DNA from: Pseudomonas brassicacearum
Lineage (GTDB): Bacteria; Pseudomonadota; Gammaproteobacteria; Pseudomonadales; Pseudomonadaceae
Assembly: GCF_000585995.1 (NCBI RefSeq)
Contig: NZ_CP007410.1
Coordinates: 434,001 to 498,000 of the forward strand
DNA length: 64,000 nucleotides
Direction of reading: 5' to 3'
The notes below the pieces were generated by a model that was not told the DNA's origin, did not search any database, and worked only from the letters and a program-made list of their open reading frames with translations. Position 1 is the first letter of the stretch. Every line of letters starts with the position of its first letter. Shown piece by piece: positions 19,072 to 28,918 of the stretch. A program made the position numbers and the translations under genes.

Positions 19072-19160
19072 TGTGGGAGCGGGCTTGCTCGCGATAGCGG
19101 TGGGTCAGTGACGGTGATGTCGGCTGTGCCGTCGCAATCGCGAGCAAGCTCGCTCCCACA
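19072..19160. repeat. paired REP element (REPIN-like), 89 bp
   Basis: GTGGGAGCGGGCTTGCTCGC and its near-complement flank a spacer. It separates priA from argS. Confidence 0.93.
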
Positions 19161-19180
19161 GGGGCCGGCTTGTGGTCCAT

Positions 19181-21400
19181 TCAATACAAATCCACCGGAT
19201 CCACATCCAGCGACCAGCGCACCGCTCGCCCACTGGGCATCTGTTCCAGAACCAGCAGCCAGGCGCTCAGCAGTCGATGCAGCGGCGCCCGGGCATTGGC
19301 CTGTAATAAAAGCTGTGCCCGATAACGCCCGGCCCGCCGTTCCATCGGAGCCGGTACCGGGCCCAAGAGTTCGATTCCGGTGAGGTTCTGCTGCGCGAGC
19401 AAACGTTCGGCCTCGCTGCAGGCCTCGTCGAGGAACGCTTCGGCCTGTCCGGGCTTATGGGCTTCAGCCCGCAGCAGCGCCAGGTGGGCAAATGGCGGCA
19501 GGCCGGCGCTGCGACGTTCGCTCAAGGCCTGTTCGGCGAAGGCAAAGTAGCCTTGCTCCGTGAGTTGTATCAGCAGCGGGTGATCCGCCAGGTGCGTCTG
19601 GATGATGACTTTGCCCGGTTCCTCGGCTCGTCCGGCCCGGCCCGCGACCTGGACGATCAACTGCGCCATGCGCTCGCTGGCGCGGAAGTCGCCGGAGAAC
19701 AGTCCGCCGTCGGCGTCCAGGATCGACACCAGCGTGACTCGGGGGAAGTGATGTCCTTTGGCGAGCATCTGCGTGCCTACCAGGATGCACGGCTGGCCTT
19801 TTTGAATCGTCGCGAACAACTGGTTCATCGCGTCCTTGCGCGACGTGCTGTCACGATCCACCCGCAGCACCGGATAGTCCGGAAACAGGATGCCCAGCCG
19901 CTCTTCAGCGCGTTCGGTGCCTGCGCCGACGGGGCGCAAGTCCACTTTGCCGCACTGCGGACAGTGCCTTGGCACGCGTTCTACGTGGCCGCAATGGTGG
20001 CAGCGCAGCTCGCCGTGGCGTTGATGCACGGTCATCCGCGCATCGCAGCGTTCACAGCCGGACATCCAGCCGCAGTCGTGACACAGCAGGGTCGGGGCGA
20101 AACCACGGCGGTTGAGGAACACCAGGACCTGTTGCCCGGCAGCCAGGGTCTGGCCGATGGCTTGCTGCATCGGTCCGGAAATACCGCTGTCCAGCGGGCG
20201 GCTTTTTACATCCAGGCGCAGGAAGCGCGGTTGCTTGGCGCCGCCGGCCCGCTCGTTCAGGCGCAGCAGGCCGTAACGACCGGTGTAGGCGTTGTGCAGG
20301 CTTTCCAGGGACGGCGTCGCCGAACCGAGCACAATGGGAATGTTTTCCTGGCGGGCGCGCACCAGCGCCAGGTCGCGGGCGTGGTAACGCAGGCCTTCCT
20401 GCTGTTTATAGGAGCCGTCGTGTTCTTCGTCGATGATGATCAGGCCAGGGTTTTTCATCGGCGTGAACAGGGCCGAGCGGGTGCCGATGATGATATCGGC
20501 CTCGCCGTCCCGGGCGGCGAGCCAGGCTTCCAGGCGTTCGCGGTCGTTGACTGCCGAGTGCACCAGGGCGATCCGCGCGTTGAAACGTTGTTCGAAGCGC
20601 GCCAGGGTTTGTGGACCGAGGTTGATTTCCGGGATCAGCACCAGGGCTTGCTTGCCGGCCTCCAGCGTCTGGCGGATCAGTTGCAGATAGACTTCGGTCT
20701 TGCCACTGCCGGTGACGCCCGCCAGCAGAAACGCGTGATAGCTATCGAGCCCTGCACGAATCGCCTCGCAAGCGGCACGCTGTTCGGCGTTGAGCGGCAG
20801 TTCCGGCTGGGCCAGCCAATGTTCATGGCGGGCGCCAGGGGCGTGCCGGCGGACTTCCACCTGGACCAGGTCCTTGGCCAGCAACAGGTCGAGGCTGTCC
20901 TTGCTGAGCATCAGTTTGCTCAGCACCTGATGGGCCACACCGTGGGGATGCTGGGCCAAGGTCGCCAAGGCCTCACGCTGGCGCGGGGCCCGGGCAATGC
21001 GCGGATCGTCCAGCGAGGCGCCCGGTGTCACCGACCAGAACCGTTCCTGGCGTGCCTCGGCCGGTTCGCCCTGGCGCAGCAGCACCGGCAGCGCCCAGCT
21101 CAGGGTGTCGCCGAGACTGTGTTGGTAGTACTGGGAGGTCCATAGGCACAGCTTGAACAGCGATGCAGGCAGCGGTGGCGTGGCATCGAGCAGGGCCAGG
21201 GCCGGTTTGAGTTTGTCGACCGGGACCTCGCTGTGGTCGGTGATTTCCACCAGGATCCCGATCATTTCCCGCCGGCCGAACGGCACCCGCAGACGCATGC
21301 CCGGCTGCAACTGGGCGCGCAAGACCCCGGCCGGGGCGCGGTAGTCGAACAGGCGGCGCAGGGGCGAAGGCAGGGCGAGGCGCAGAATGGCGTTGGGCAC
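19181..21400 (-). CDS. priA: primosomal protein N' (replication restart helicase PriA)
   Basis: PriA recognises stalled forks and D-loops and loads the replicative helicase. The 739-residue protein has an N-terminal DNA-binding region, Walker A GVTGSGKT (228-235), the DEEH box (324-327), and eight zinc-binding cysteines (440, 443, 449, 452, 467, 470, 480, 483) embedded in the helicase core. The C-terminal helicase motif VAGRAGRAEEPGKVIIQT is also present. The start is GTG (complement of 21398-21400). It is divergent from rpmE, from which it is separated by a REP doublet. Confidence 0.98.
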   Translation of the reverse strand: MPNAILRLALPSPLRRLFDYRAPAGVLRAQLQPGMRLRVPFGRREMIGILVEITDHSEVPVDKLKPALALLDATPPLPASLFKLCLWTSQYYQHSLGDTLSWALPVLLRQGEPAEARQERFWSVTPGASLDDPRIARAPRQREALATLAQHPHGVAHQVLSKLMLSKDSLDLLLAKDLVQVEVRRHAPGARHEHWLAQPELPLNAEQRAACEAIRAGLDSYHAFLLAGVTGSGKTEVYLQLIRQTLEAGKQALVLIPEINLGPQTLARFEQRFNARIALVHSAVNDRERLEAWLAARDGEADIIIGTRSALFTPMKNPGLIIIDEEHDGSYKQQEGLRYHARDLALVRARQENIPIVLGSATPSLESLHNAYTGRYGLLRLNERAGGAKQPRFLRLDVKSRPLDSGISGPMQQAIGQTLAAGQQVLVFLNRRGFAPTLLCHDCGWMSGCERCDARMTVHQRHGELRCHHCGHVERVPRHCPQCGKVDLRPVGAGTERAEERLGILFPDYPVLRVDRDSTSRKDAMNQLFATIQKGQPCILVGTQMLAKGHHFPRVTLVSILDADGGLFSGDFRASERMAQLIVQVAGRAGRAEEPGKVIIQTHLADHPLLIQLTEQGYFAFAEQALSERRSAGLPPFAHLALLRAEAHKPGQAEAFLDEACSEAERLLAQQNLTGIELLGPVPAPMERRAGRYRAQLLLQANARAPLHRLLSAWLLVLEQMPSGRAVRWSLDVDPVDLY

Positions 21401-21451
21401 GCGGGGGGATCTCGATAGGCGGACAAGTTCGCAAGGCTGAGCACGATTTTA

Positions 21452-21540
21452 TGTGGGAGCAAGCTTGCTCGCGAAAGCGGCGGCACAGCCAACATCACCG
21501 CAACTGACCCACCGCTATCGCGAGCAAGCTCGCTCCCACA
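21452..21540. repeat. paired REP element (REPIN-like), 89 bp
   Basis: A GTGGGAGCAAGCTTGCTCGC arm and its near-complement bound an 89-base element in the priA-rpmE divergent gap. Unusually, it lies between two gene starts rather than after a gene end. Confidence 0.92.
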
Positions 21541-21592
21541 GGGATTGTGCTTGAGGGCGCGAGCCTAGCAGACGGTTGGTATAAGCGACAGC

Positions 21593-21620
21593 TTGCGCGA
21601 ATGACGATGTCTGGTAGAAT
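21593..21620 (+). promoter_or_regulatory. probable sigma-70 promoter of rpmE
   Basis: TTGCGC and TAGAAT are separated by 16 bases, with the start codon of rpmE about 70 bases further on. The match to TTGACA/TATAAT is reasonable for a strongly expressed ribosomal protein gene. Confidence 0.5.
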
Positions 21621-21690
21621 CCGCGGCCTAATTACGTGCGGTATTCAACAATAGTGTTGGATGGCGGCACGCTAGCCTGAGGAAAACAGC

Positions 21691-21915
21691 ATGAAAACCG
21701 ATATCCATCCGGAATACCCAGAAATTGCCGTGACTTGCAGCTGCGGCAACAAGTTCGAAACGCGTTCGACCTACGGCAAAGCCCTGGCGATCGACGTTTG
21801 CAACGAATGCCACCCGTTCTACACCGGTAAGCAAAAGACTCTGGATACCGGCGGCCGCGTTCAGAAGTTCGCCGATCGTTTCGGTGCTTTCGGCAAAGCT
21901 GCTCCAAAAGCCTGA
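21691..21915 (+). CDS. rpmE: 50S ribosomal protein L31 (zinc-binding form)
   Basis: RpmE (74 residues) is the L31 protein that bridges the ribosomal subunits. It carries the zinc-binding cysteines of the C+ form (CSCGNKF and [13 protein letters not shown]: residues 16, 18, 37, 40), so this is the zinc-replete paralogue. The GKQK segment and the basic C-terminal end [14 protein letters not shown] fit the family. It is preceded by a GAGG site. Its terminator hairpin lies inside the next reading frame. Confidence 0.98.
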   Translation: MKTDIHPEYPEIAVTCSCGNKFETRSTYGKALAIDVCNECHPFYTGKQKTLDTGGRVQKFADRFGAFGKAAPKA

Positions 21916-21926
21916 GGCTGATCATT

Positions 21927-22742
21927 TTGGATGGTCGTCTCGACTGCTCCAGACTGATAAAGAAGGCGTCCCTTGCGGGCGCCTTTTTTGTGTCTGCGAT
22001 TTGGCTCACGGGCGCCCAGGCCTTTTGCCCGGCACCCACGGGCCTACCCCAAGTGAAAGTCCAGCGGGTGGTCGACGGCGACACCCTGCGCCTGGCCGAT
22101 GGTCGCAGCGTGCGCATGATCGGCCTCAACAGCCCTGAGCTGGGACGGCAGGGGCGTTCCGACGAACCCTTCGCTGTTGCGGCTCGCCGGCGGCTCGAAG
22201 CGCTGGTGGCCACCGGTGACGGGCGTGTGGGGTTGGTGCTCGGCAAGGAAGGCAAAGACCGCTACGGTCGCACCTTGGCCCATGTCTACAGCGCCGATGG
22301 CACGAATCTCGAAGCGAAATTGCTCGCCGAGGGCTTGGGTTTTCACGTGGCGGTGGCGCCGAATGTCGATCTGGCGGACTGCCAGGCTGCCGCCGAACGC
22401 CAGGCGCGTGAAGCGGGCCTCGGATTGTGGAAGCGTTCGCCCGTGCTCGATACACGGCAAATCAAGACACCAGGCTTCGCCGTGCTCAGCGGGCGAGTGA
22501 GCGAAGTCAGGCGTAATCGTGGTGGCGTTTGGCTCGAGCTTCAGGATTCGGTTGTATTACGCGTTGCACCCAATTTTCTGGGACGTTTTGATAGGGCTGC
22601 GCTTGAGCATCTCAAGGGTCGGCAGATTGAAGCGCGTGGCTGGGTGGTCGATCGTTCGCGGCGTGAAGGGCTCAAGCCAGGACAGGCCCGCTGGTTGCTG
22701 CCGTTGACCGATCCCGCCATGTTGAGCGTGATCTCTCAATAA
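21927..22742 (+). CDS. secreted thermonuclease (SNase-like domain)
   Basis: This 271-residue protein is a staphylococcal-nuclease-like endonuclease with a signal peptide (about residues 10-31: LIKKASLAGAFFVSAIWLTG, ending AQA). The SNase domain contains VVDGDTLRL, RMIGLNSPEL and KDRYGRTLAHVY, the expected metal and phosphate-binding stretches. A C-terminal OB-like extension of ~80 residues follows. The start is uncertain: the TTG at 21927 has a GAGG nine bases upstream that overlaps the rpmE stop, while a GTG at 21990 would give only a rump signal peptide. The first ~22 codons also contain the rpmE terminator hairpin. Confidence 0.85.
   Translation: MDGRLDCSRLIKKASLAGAFFVSAIWLTGAQAFCPAPTGLPQVKVQRVVDGDTLRLADGRSVRMIGLNSPELGRQGRSDEPFAVAARRRLEALVATGDGRVGLVLGKEGKDRYGRTLAHVYSADGTNLEAKLLAEGLGFHVAVAPNVDLADCQAAAERQAREAGLGLWKRSPVLDTRQIKTPGFAVLSGRVSEVRRNRGGVWLELQDSVVLRVAPNFLGRFDRAALEHLKGRQIEARGWVVDRSRREGLKPGQARWLLPLTDPAMLSVISQ
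21962..21989 (+). terminator. Rho-independent terminator of rpmE, inside the thermonuclease frame
   Basis: AAGGCG(T)CCC pairs with GGGCGCCTT around a TTGC loop, followed by a T-run (TTTTTT). It sits 46 bases after the rpmE stop and overlaps codons 12-21 of the thermonuclease. Confidence 0.85.
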
Positions 22743-22923
22743 AAAATTGTAGACATTTTCTCGCTTGATTGTATGCATGTGGCCCTTGTGTTTCGTGGCT
22801 CTTGGCCCAAAGTCGTAGGGCAGGGCGCTTGACAGCAGTGACTGGTCAGTCTTGTGGGGACTTTGCGAGGCGCGTATCCTCGGCGGTCCGTCTGTCCAAC
22901 ACAGTAAAAAGCGGAATGCCCAC

Positions 22924-24192
22924 ATGTCTGATCTGAAAACTGCCGCTCTCGAATATCACGCTAATCCTCGTCCAGGGAAGCTGAGTGTCGAGCTCACCAA
23001 GGCCACCGCTACTGCTCGCGACTTGTCGCTGGCCTACAGCCCCGGCGTAGCCGAACCAGTGCGCGAAATCGCTCGCGACCCTGAACTGGCCTACAAATAC
23101 ACCGGTAAAGGCAACCTGGTTGCAGTCATTTCCGATGGCACCGCGATTCTCGGCCTGGGTAACCTCGGCCCATTGGCTTCCAAGCCGGTCATGGAAGGCA
23201 AGGGTGTGCTGTTCAAGCGCTTCGCCGGTATCGACGTGTTCGACATCGAAGTCGACGCCGAAAGCCCGCAAGCCTTCATCGACACCGTCAAGCGCATCTC
23301 CATCACCTTCGGCGGCATCAACCTGGAAGACATCAAGGCGCCTGAGTGCTTCGAGATCGAGCGCGCCCTGATCGAACAGTGCGACATTCCGGTATTCCAT
23401 GATGACCAGCACGGCACCGCCATCGTCACCGCGGCCGGCATGATCAACGCCCTGGAAATCGCTGGCAAAACCCTGCCTGAAGCCAAGATCGTCTGCCTGG
23501 GTGCCGGCGCTGCCGCCATCTCGTGCATGAAGTTGCTGGTGAGCATGGGCGCCAAGATCGAAAACATCTTCATGGTTGACCGTACCGGCGTGATCCACTC
23601 CGGCCGTGACGACCTGAACCAGTACAAGGCCGTGTTTGCCCACACAACCGACAAGCGCTCCCTGGCGGACGCCCTGGACGGTGCCGATGTATTCGTCGGC
23701 CTGTCGGGTCCGAACCTGCTGAGCCCGGAAAACCTGCTGCGCATGGCGCCGAACCCGATCGTGTTCGCCTGCTCGAACCCGGACCCGGAAATCGCCCCGG
23801 AACTGGCTCACGCCACCCGCAACGATGTGATCATGGCCACCGGTCGTTCGGACTACCCGAACCAGGTCAACAACGTACTGGGCTTCCCGTTCATCTTCCG
23901 TGGTGCCCTGGACGTTCGCGCCAAGCGCATCAACGAAGAAATGAAAGTCGCGGCCGCCAACGCCCTGCGCGAACTGGCCAAGCTGCCGGTGCCTCAGGAA
24001 GTGTGCGACGCCTACGGCGGCATCAAGCTGGAATTCGGTCGTGAGTACATCATTCCGAAACCAATGGACGCCCGCCTGATCACCCTGATCTCCGACGCCG
24101 TGGCCAAGGCCGCGATCGAGACGGGCGTGGCCACCCTGCCGTACCCGAAGAACTACCCGCTCAAGAGCGTGGATGACGTGTTCAACGGCTAA
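22924..24192 (+). CDS. maeB: malic enzyme (NADP/NAD-dependent)
   Basis: This 422-residue enzyme oxidatively decarboxylates malate to pyruvate, linking the TCA cycle with gluconeogenesis and NADPH supply. The start gives MSDLKTAALEYHANPRPGK; the frame upstream is non-conserved. Motifs include LAYSPGVAEPVREI, the metal-binding HDDQHGTAIV, and the dinucleotide fold CLGAGAAAISCMKLL. It has the short form without the C-terminal phosphotransacetylase domain of E. coli MaeB, so cofactor preference is uncertain. A strong terminator follows. Confidence 0.93.
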   Translation: MSDLKTAALEYHANPRPGKLSVELTKATATARDLSLAYSPGVAEPVREIARDPELAYKYTGKGNLVAVISDGTAILGLGNLGPLASKPVMEGKGVLFKRFAGIDVFDIEVDAESPQAFIDTVKRISITFGGINLEDIKAPECFEIERALIEQCDIPVFHDDQHGTAIVTAAGMINALEIAGKTLPEAKIVCLGAGAAAISCMKLLVSMGAKIENIFMVDRTGVIHSGRDDLNQYKAVFAHTTDKRSLADALDGADVFVGLSGPNLLSPENLLRMAPNPIVFACSNPDPEIAPELAHATRNDVIMATGRSDYPNQVNNVLGFPFIFRGALDVRAKRINEEMKVAAANALRELAKLPVPQEVCDAYGGIKLEFGREYIIPKPMDARLITLISDAVAKAAIETGVATLPYPKNYPLKSVDDVFNG

Positions 24193-24208
24193 ACCGTTGT
24201 AGCGTTTC

Positions 24209-24246
24209 AAAAAAAGCCCCGGCTCCTGCGAGCCGGGGCTTTTTTG
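24209..24246 (+). terminator. Rho-independent terminator after malic enzyme
   Basis: AAAAAGCCCCGGCTC pairs with GAGCCGGGGCTTTTTT, with only a short CTGC-type loop. It is near perfect and begins 17 bases past the stop. Confidence 0.95.
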
Positions 24247-24606
24247 TGTCACAAATCCCTCTGTGGGAGCGAGCTCGCGAAGACGTCAGCCCAGGCAACC
24301 CAAAAACTATGGCGAGCAAGCTTGTTCCCGTAGGCCTATAGGAAGATCGCATCTGCACGCCAAGCACGATGTCACGTGTTCGATGACTGATGGATATGGC
24401 TGCTACCAGTATTCTGGAAGGATTACACGGAGTTCTGGAAATGGAGTTTTTTTGTATCTCCCTAAAAGTCTGATCTGGGTTCTGTGCATGAATTGACGAG
24501 TCGGTTGAAGTCTATAGCCATAAAAGCCCCATATGCTTTTTGAAAATACAAAACGCCCGATGCGGTGCATTGGGCGTTTTGGAGCTAAGACAGGTATAAA
24601 CCTATG
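24247..24606. other. gene-free stretch with degenerate REP
   Basis: No convincing gene on either strand. It contains a decayed REP doublet at 24262-24332 (left arm GTGGGAGCGAGCTCGCGAA, right arm with GGCGAGCAAGCTTGTTCCC), then AT-rich DNA and a terminator hairpin at 24549-24581. Base composition drops here compared with the flanking core genes. Confidence 0.7.
24549..24581 (-). terminator. Rho-independent terminator of the 103-residue gene
   Basis: CAAAACGCCC and GGGCGTTTTG flank a 13-base region that can itself pair (TGCGGTGCA). It is symmetric and could act in both directions, but serves the minus-strand gene that ends at 24607. Confidence 0.85.
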
Positions 24607-24918
24607 TCACCCCATATGGACAGTTAACCATCCGGAGACTCTGTCCCAATATGAAATTTCATCTGTTGCAGGGCCAGCGGTGCCGCTTCCGGTATACGTG
24701 TCATCAATGTCCCTGGGGCTTTTTATATTGTCGATCCAAACAGTTTTAAGCGTGTCATAATTGGCACTTTTCAGTGTAAGTGTTTTTGCTTCGAAATTTA
24801 CTCCTTTTAACCAGCCTTGGTCCATGCCCGAAAGTCCCGCGTTAGAATGGGTATAGCTGATACGTAGGTATGTGTCTGGGGGGATGTTTTTGATTCGTGC
24901 AACGACTTCGTCATTCAT
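24607..24918 (-). CDS. hypothetical protein, 103 residues
   Basis: I do not recognise this 103-residue protein. It starts MNDEVVARIKNIPPDTY with a good AGGA site nine bases upstream, and ends SGWLTVHMG. It has no signal peptide, no membrane helix and no cysteine, and looks like a small beta-rich domain (YLRISYTHSN, then VNFEAKTLTLKSANYDTLKTVWIDNI). The DNA is distinctly AT-richer than the core genes, and it lies between a decayed REP and the ponA terminator. It is probably a horizontally acquired or lineage-specific gene. It has its own terminator, so it is likely expressed. Confidence 0.65.
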   Translation of the reverse strand: MNDEVVARIKNIPPDTYLRISYTHSNAGLSGMDQGWLKGVNFEAKTLTLKSANYDTLKTVWIDNIKSPRDIDDTYTGSGTAGPATDEISYWDRVSGWLTVHMG

Positions 24919-24979
24919 GATCAGATCCTGCGAATGTCTTGATGAGGTTCGATTGTGATTGACGAAATAAGCGACGAGT

Positions 24980-24997
24980 ACTGTCGAGACTGACAGT
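24980..24997. promoter_or_regulatory. perfect dyad upstream of the 103-residue gene
   Basis: ACTGTC-GAGACT-GACAGT is a perfect six-base inverted repeat about 60 bases ahead of the start codon, next to AT-rich DNA containing TTATAA on the minus strand. It resembles an operator, though no regulator is known. Confidence 0.4.
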
Positions 24998-25152
24998 TTT
25001 TTATAATTTTTTAATAGGTTTTTTATAGCGTTTTAAGTTTGGCTCATTAATCGACTCTCCCTTGCCACAAGGGGGGATTGGGGGTCAAGCGTTGGCCTGA
25101 GAGACCTGGGGTGAATTGAAGCAAGCTCCCCGCAGCGATAGTGCGGCTCAAA

Positions 25153-25185
25153 AAAGCCCCACACTTCTTGCGAAGGCGGGGCTTT
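25153..25185 (-). terminator. terminator of ponA
   Basis: AAAGCCCC pairs with GGGGCTTT around a 17-base loop, 16 bases past the ponA stop. On the minus strand it ends in TTTTT. Confidence 0.8.
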
Positions 25186-25200
25186 CAAGATTGTCGCTGA

Positions 25201-27648
25201 TCAGAACAAATCGATCGGCGCCGCTTCGTCCGCCGGCAGCGGGCTGCCTGGCGCAACGCCGTTGCCCAGCTCGTTGACCGATGGCGGGGTGTCTTCGCTC
25301 TTGAACAGTTCGAAGTACGCACCCGGGGTGCCTGGGGTGGCCGCACGACCGCTGATTGGGTCGACACGCAGGCTGAGGATGCCTTCCGGTTCCGGCTGGG
25401 TGTGAGGTGGCTTGTCCTTGAGGGCGGCGCCCATGTAGGTCATCCAGATCGGCAACGCCACGGTGCCACCGAACTCGCGGCGCCCCAGGCTTTCGGGTTG
25501 GTCGAAGCCGGTCCAGACGGTGGTCACGTAATCGGCGTTGTAGCCCGAGAACCAGGCGTCCTTGGATTCGTTGGTGGTGCCGGTCTTGCCTGCCAGGTCG
25601 GTTCGGCCCAGGGCCAGGGCGCGGCGGCCGGTGCCGAGCTTGATCACGTCCTCCAGCATGCTGTTGAGAATGTAGGTGGTACGGCCGTCGACAATGCGCT
25701 CGGCAATGGCCGGTGCTTGCGGTACCCCAGGGGCCGTCGTGGCTTCGCCCGGTGTCGCATTGACCGTGAAGGTCTCGGTGGACGGTGCGGCGACACCGTC
25801 GCTGGCCTGCTCGCCCGTGGGCACGCGTGGTGGGTTGGCGACGAACAGCGTCTCGCCGTTGCGGCTTTCGATCTTGTCGATGATGTACGGGGTGATCTTG
25901 TAGCCGCCGTTGGCGAACGTGCTCCAGCCCGTGGCGATTTCCATCGGCGTCAGGGTCGCGGTGCCCAGGGCCAGGGACAGATTGCGCGGCAGGTCCTGCT
26001 TGTTGAAGCCGAACTTGCTGATGTAATCGATGGTGCGGTCCACGCCCAGGGCCTGGAGCAGGCGGATCGACACCAGGTTGCGGGACTTGTACAGCGCTTC
26101 GCGCAGGCGGATCGGGCCCAGGAAGGTGTTGGTGTCGTTCTTCGGACGCCAGACCTTGTCCAGGTATTCATCGACGAACACGATCGGGGCATCGTTCACC
26201 AGGCTGGCGGCGGTGTAGCCGTTGTCCAGGGCGGCGCTGTAGACGAATGGCTTGAAACTCGAACCCGGCTGGCGCTTGGCCTGCAGTGCCCGGTTGTAAT
26301 TGCTCTGCTCGAAGGCGAAGCCGCCCACCAACGAACGGATCGCTCCGTTCTGGGGATCGAGGGACACCAGCGCGCCTTGGGCGGCGGGGATCTGGCTGAA
26401 CTTGAGGGTGTTATCCGCCTGGCGCTGTACCCGGATCAGGTCGCCCACCTGGGCTACGTCCGACGGCTGGCGGGGGTTGTTACCCATGCTGTTGGTATTG
26501 AGGAACGGGCGGGCCCATTTCATGGTGTCCCAGGCCACGTGTTCTTCCAGCTCGCCGTTGCGGGTCAGGACCTTGATGCCATCCTTGTCCACCGACGTGA
26601 CAATCGCCGGCTCCAGGCTGCTGATGGTGCGCTGTTTGGTCAGCTCCAGGGCCCAGGCTTCCTTGGTCTTGCCCGGCAGGCGCGATTCAGGGCCGCGATA
26701 GCCGTGGCGCTGATCGTAGGTCATCAGGCCCTCGTGCAGGGCGGTGTTGGCCATTTCCTGCAAGTTGCTCGGCACCGTGGTGGTCACGCGGAAACCTTCG
26801 GTGTAGGCGTCGCTGCCATAACGCCCGACCATCTCGGCACGGGCCATCTCGGCGATGTACGGGGCGTTCACTTCCGGGGTCGGCACGTGGTAGCTGGCGT
26901 TCAACGGTTCATTGATCGCGGCGGTGTAGTCGGCCTCGGTGATCTTGCCGAGCTTGTACATGCGCCCCAGGATCCAGTCGCGACGCTCCTTGCTGCGGGT
27001 CGGGTTGGCCAACGGGTTGAAGCGCGACGGTGCCTTGGGCAGGCCGGCGATCATCGCCATCTGCGCCAGGCTCACATCACGGATCGACTTGCCGTAGTAA
27101 ACCTGCGCCGCCGCCTCGATGCCGTAGGCGCGGTTGCCCAGGTAAATCTTGTTCACGTACAGCTCGAGGATTTCATCCTTGGTCAGCTGTCGCTCGATCT
27201 GCAGGGCCAGGAGGATCTCCGTGGTCTTGCGCGAGAAGCTGCGCTCACTGGTCAGGAAGAAGTTCTTGGCCACCTGCATGGTGATGGTGCTGCCACCTGA
27301 CTGGATGTGGCCGCTCTTGACCAACTGGCTGGCAGCGCGCATCAGGCTGCCCGGATCGACGCCGTAGTGATTGGCGAAGTTGTCGTCTTCAGCACTGAGT
27401 AACGCATTGATGAAATTGGGGGGAATGTCGGCGAAACGGATCGGCGTGCGGCGCATTTCGCCAAATTCGGCGATTAGCTTGTTGTCGCTGCTGTACACCC
27501 GCAAAGGAATCTGCAACTGAATACTTCTCAGCGCCTCCACGGACGGCAATCCCGGACTAAGGTAAAGAAACGCACCGCTCAGACCCAAGAGCAGTCCGCA
27601 GAAAACGGCGACGATGGACCATCCGAAAAATTTCAGCAGACGAATCAA
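25201..27648 (-). CDS. ponA: penicillin-binding protein 1A (transglycosylase/transpeptidase)
   Basis: PonA is a class A PBP that polymerises and cross-links peptidoglycan at the inner membrane. It has an N-terminal membrane helix (LLKFFGWSIVAVFCGLLLGL), a GT51 transglycosylase domain with LLSAEDDNFANHYGVD (catalytic Glu) and GGSTITMQVAKN, an OB-like insert, and a transpeptidase domain with active-site SSFKPF and KTGTTN. The start is set at TTG (complement of 27646-27648) giving a family-like (M)IRLLKFF, about 815 residues. Another TTG at 27717 is possible but would add a tail not found in homologues. It is divergent from pilM, a conserved arrangement. Confidence 0.95.
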   Translation of the reverse strand: MIRLLKFFGWSIVAVFCGLLLGLSGAFLYLSPGLPSVEALRSIQLQIPLRVYSSDNKLIAEFGEMRRTPIRFADIPPNFINALLSAEDDNFANHYGVDPGSLMRAASQLVKSGHIQSGGSTITMQVAKNFFLTSERSFSRKTTEILLALQIERQLTKDEILELYVNKIYLGNRAYGIEAAAQVYYGKSIRDVSLAQMAMIAGLPKAPSRFNPLANPTRSKERRDWILGRMYKLGKITEADYTAAINEPLNASYHVPTPEVNAPYIAEMARAEMVGRYGSDAYTEGFRVTTTVPSNLQEMANTALHEGLMTYDQRHGYRGPESRLPGKTKEAWALELTKQRTISSLEPAIVTSVDKDGIKVLTRNGELEEHVAWDTMKWARPFLNTNSMGNNPRQPSDVAQVGDLIRVQRQADNTLKFSQIPAAQGALVSLDPQNGAIRSLVGGFAFEQSNYNRALQAKRQPGSSFKPFVYSAALDNGYTAASLVNDAPIVFVDEYLDKVWRPKNDTNTFLGPIRLREALYKSRNLVSIRLLQALGVDRTIDYISKFGFNKQDLPRNLSLALGTATLTPMEIATGWSTFANGGYKITPYIIDKIESRNGETLFVANPPRVPTGEQASDGVAAPSTETFTVNATPGEATTAPGVPQAPAIAERIVDGRTTYILNSMLEDVIKLGTGRRALALGRTDLAGKTGTTNESKDAWFSGYNADYVTTVWTGFDQPESLGRREFGGTVALPIWMTYMGAALKDKPPHTQPEPEGILSLRVDPISGRAATPGTPGAYFELFKSEDTPPSVNELGNGVAPGSPLPADEAAPIDLF

Positions 27649-27737
27649 GGCTTTTGGATATCCAGGCAAAGAATGAAAAAGGCGCCAGGTGCAGGGAAGG
27701 ACCCGTGCGAGCAACAAAGCGAAAAAAAACGCTGGGC

Positions 27738-27743
27738 ATTATA
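27738..27743 (-). promoter_or_regulatory. -10 box of the ponA promoter
   Basis: The minus strand has a perfect TATAAT here, with start of transcription expected near 27731. The -35 region is poor. This leaves a leader of about 80 bases before the TTG chosen for ponA. Confidence 0.5.
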
Positions 27744-27826
27744 AGCATTTTTTTTCGTCGAAAACGCCATCCGGACGTCCGTCGGGCCGGGGTGATTGAA
27801 CGCAATGCATATTAGAGAGTCCGTAA

Positions 27827-28917
<1,091 letters not shown>

Positions 28918-28918
<1 letters not shown>

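Noticed and set aside
22829..22860. malic enzyme promoter with a perfect TTGACA
   Set aside because: No acceptable -10 box at 16-18 bases, so it is not listed as a feature.
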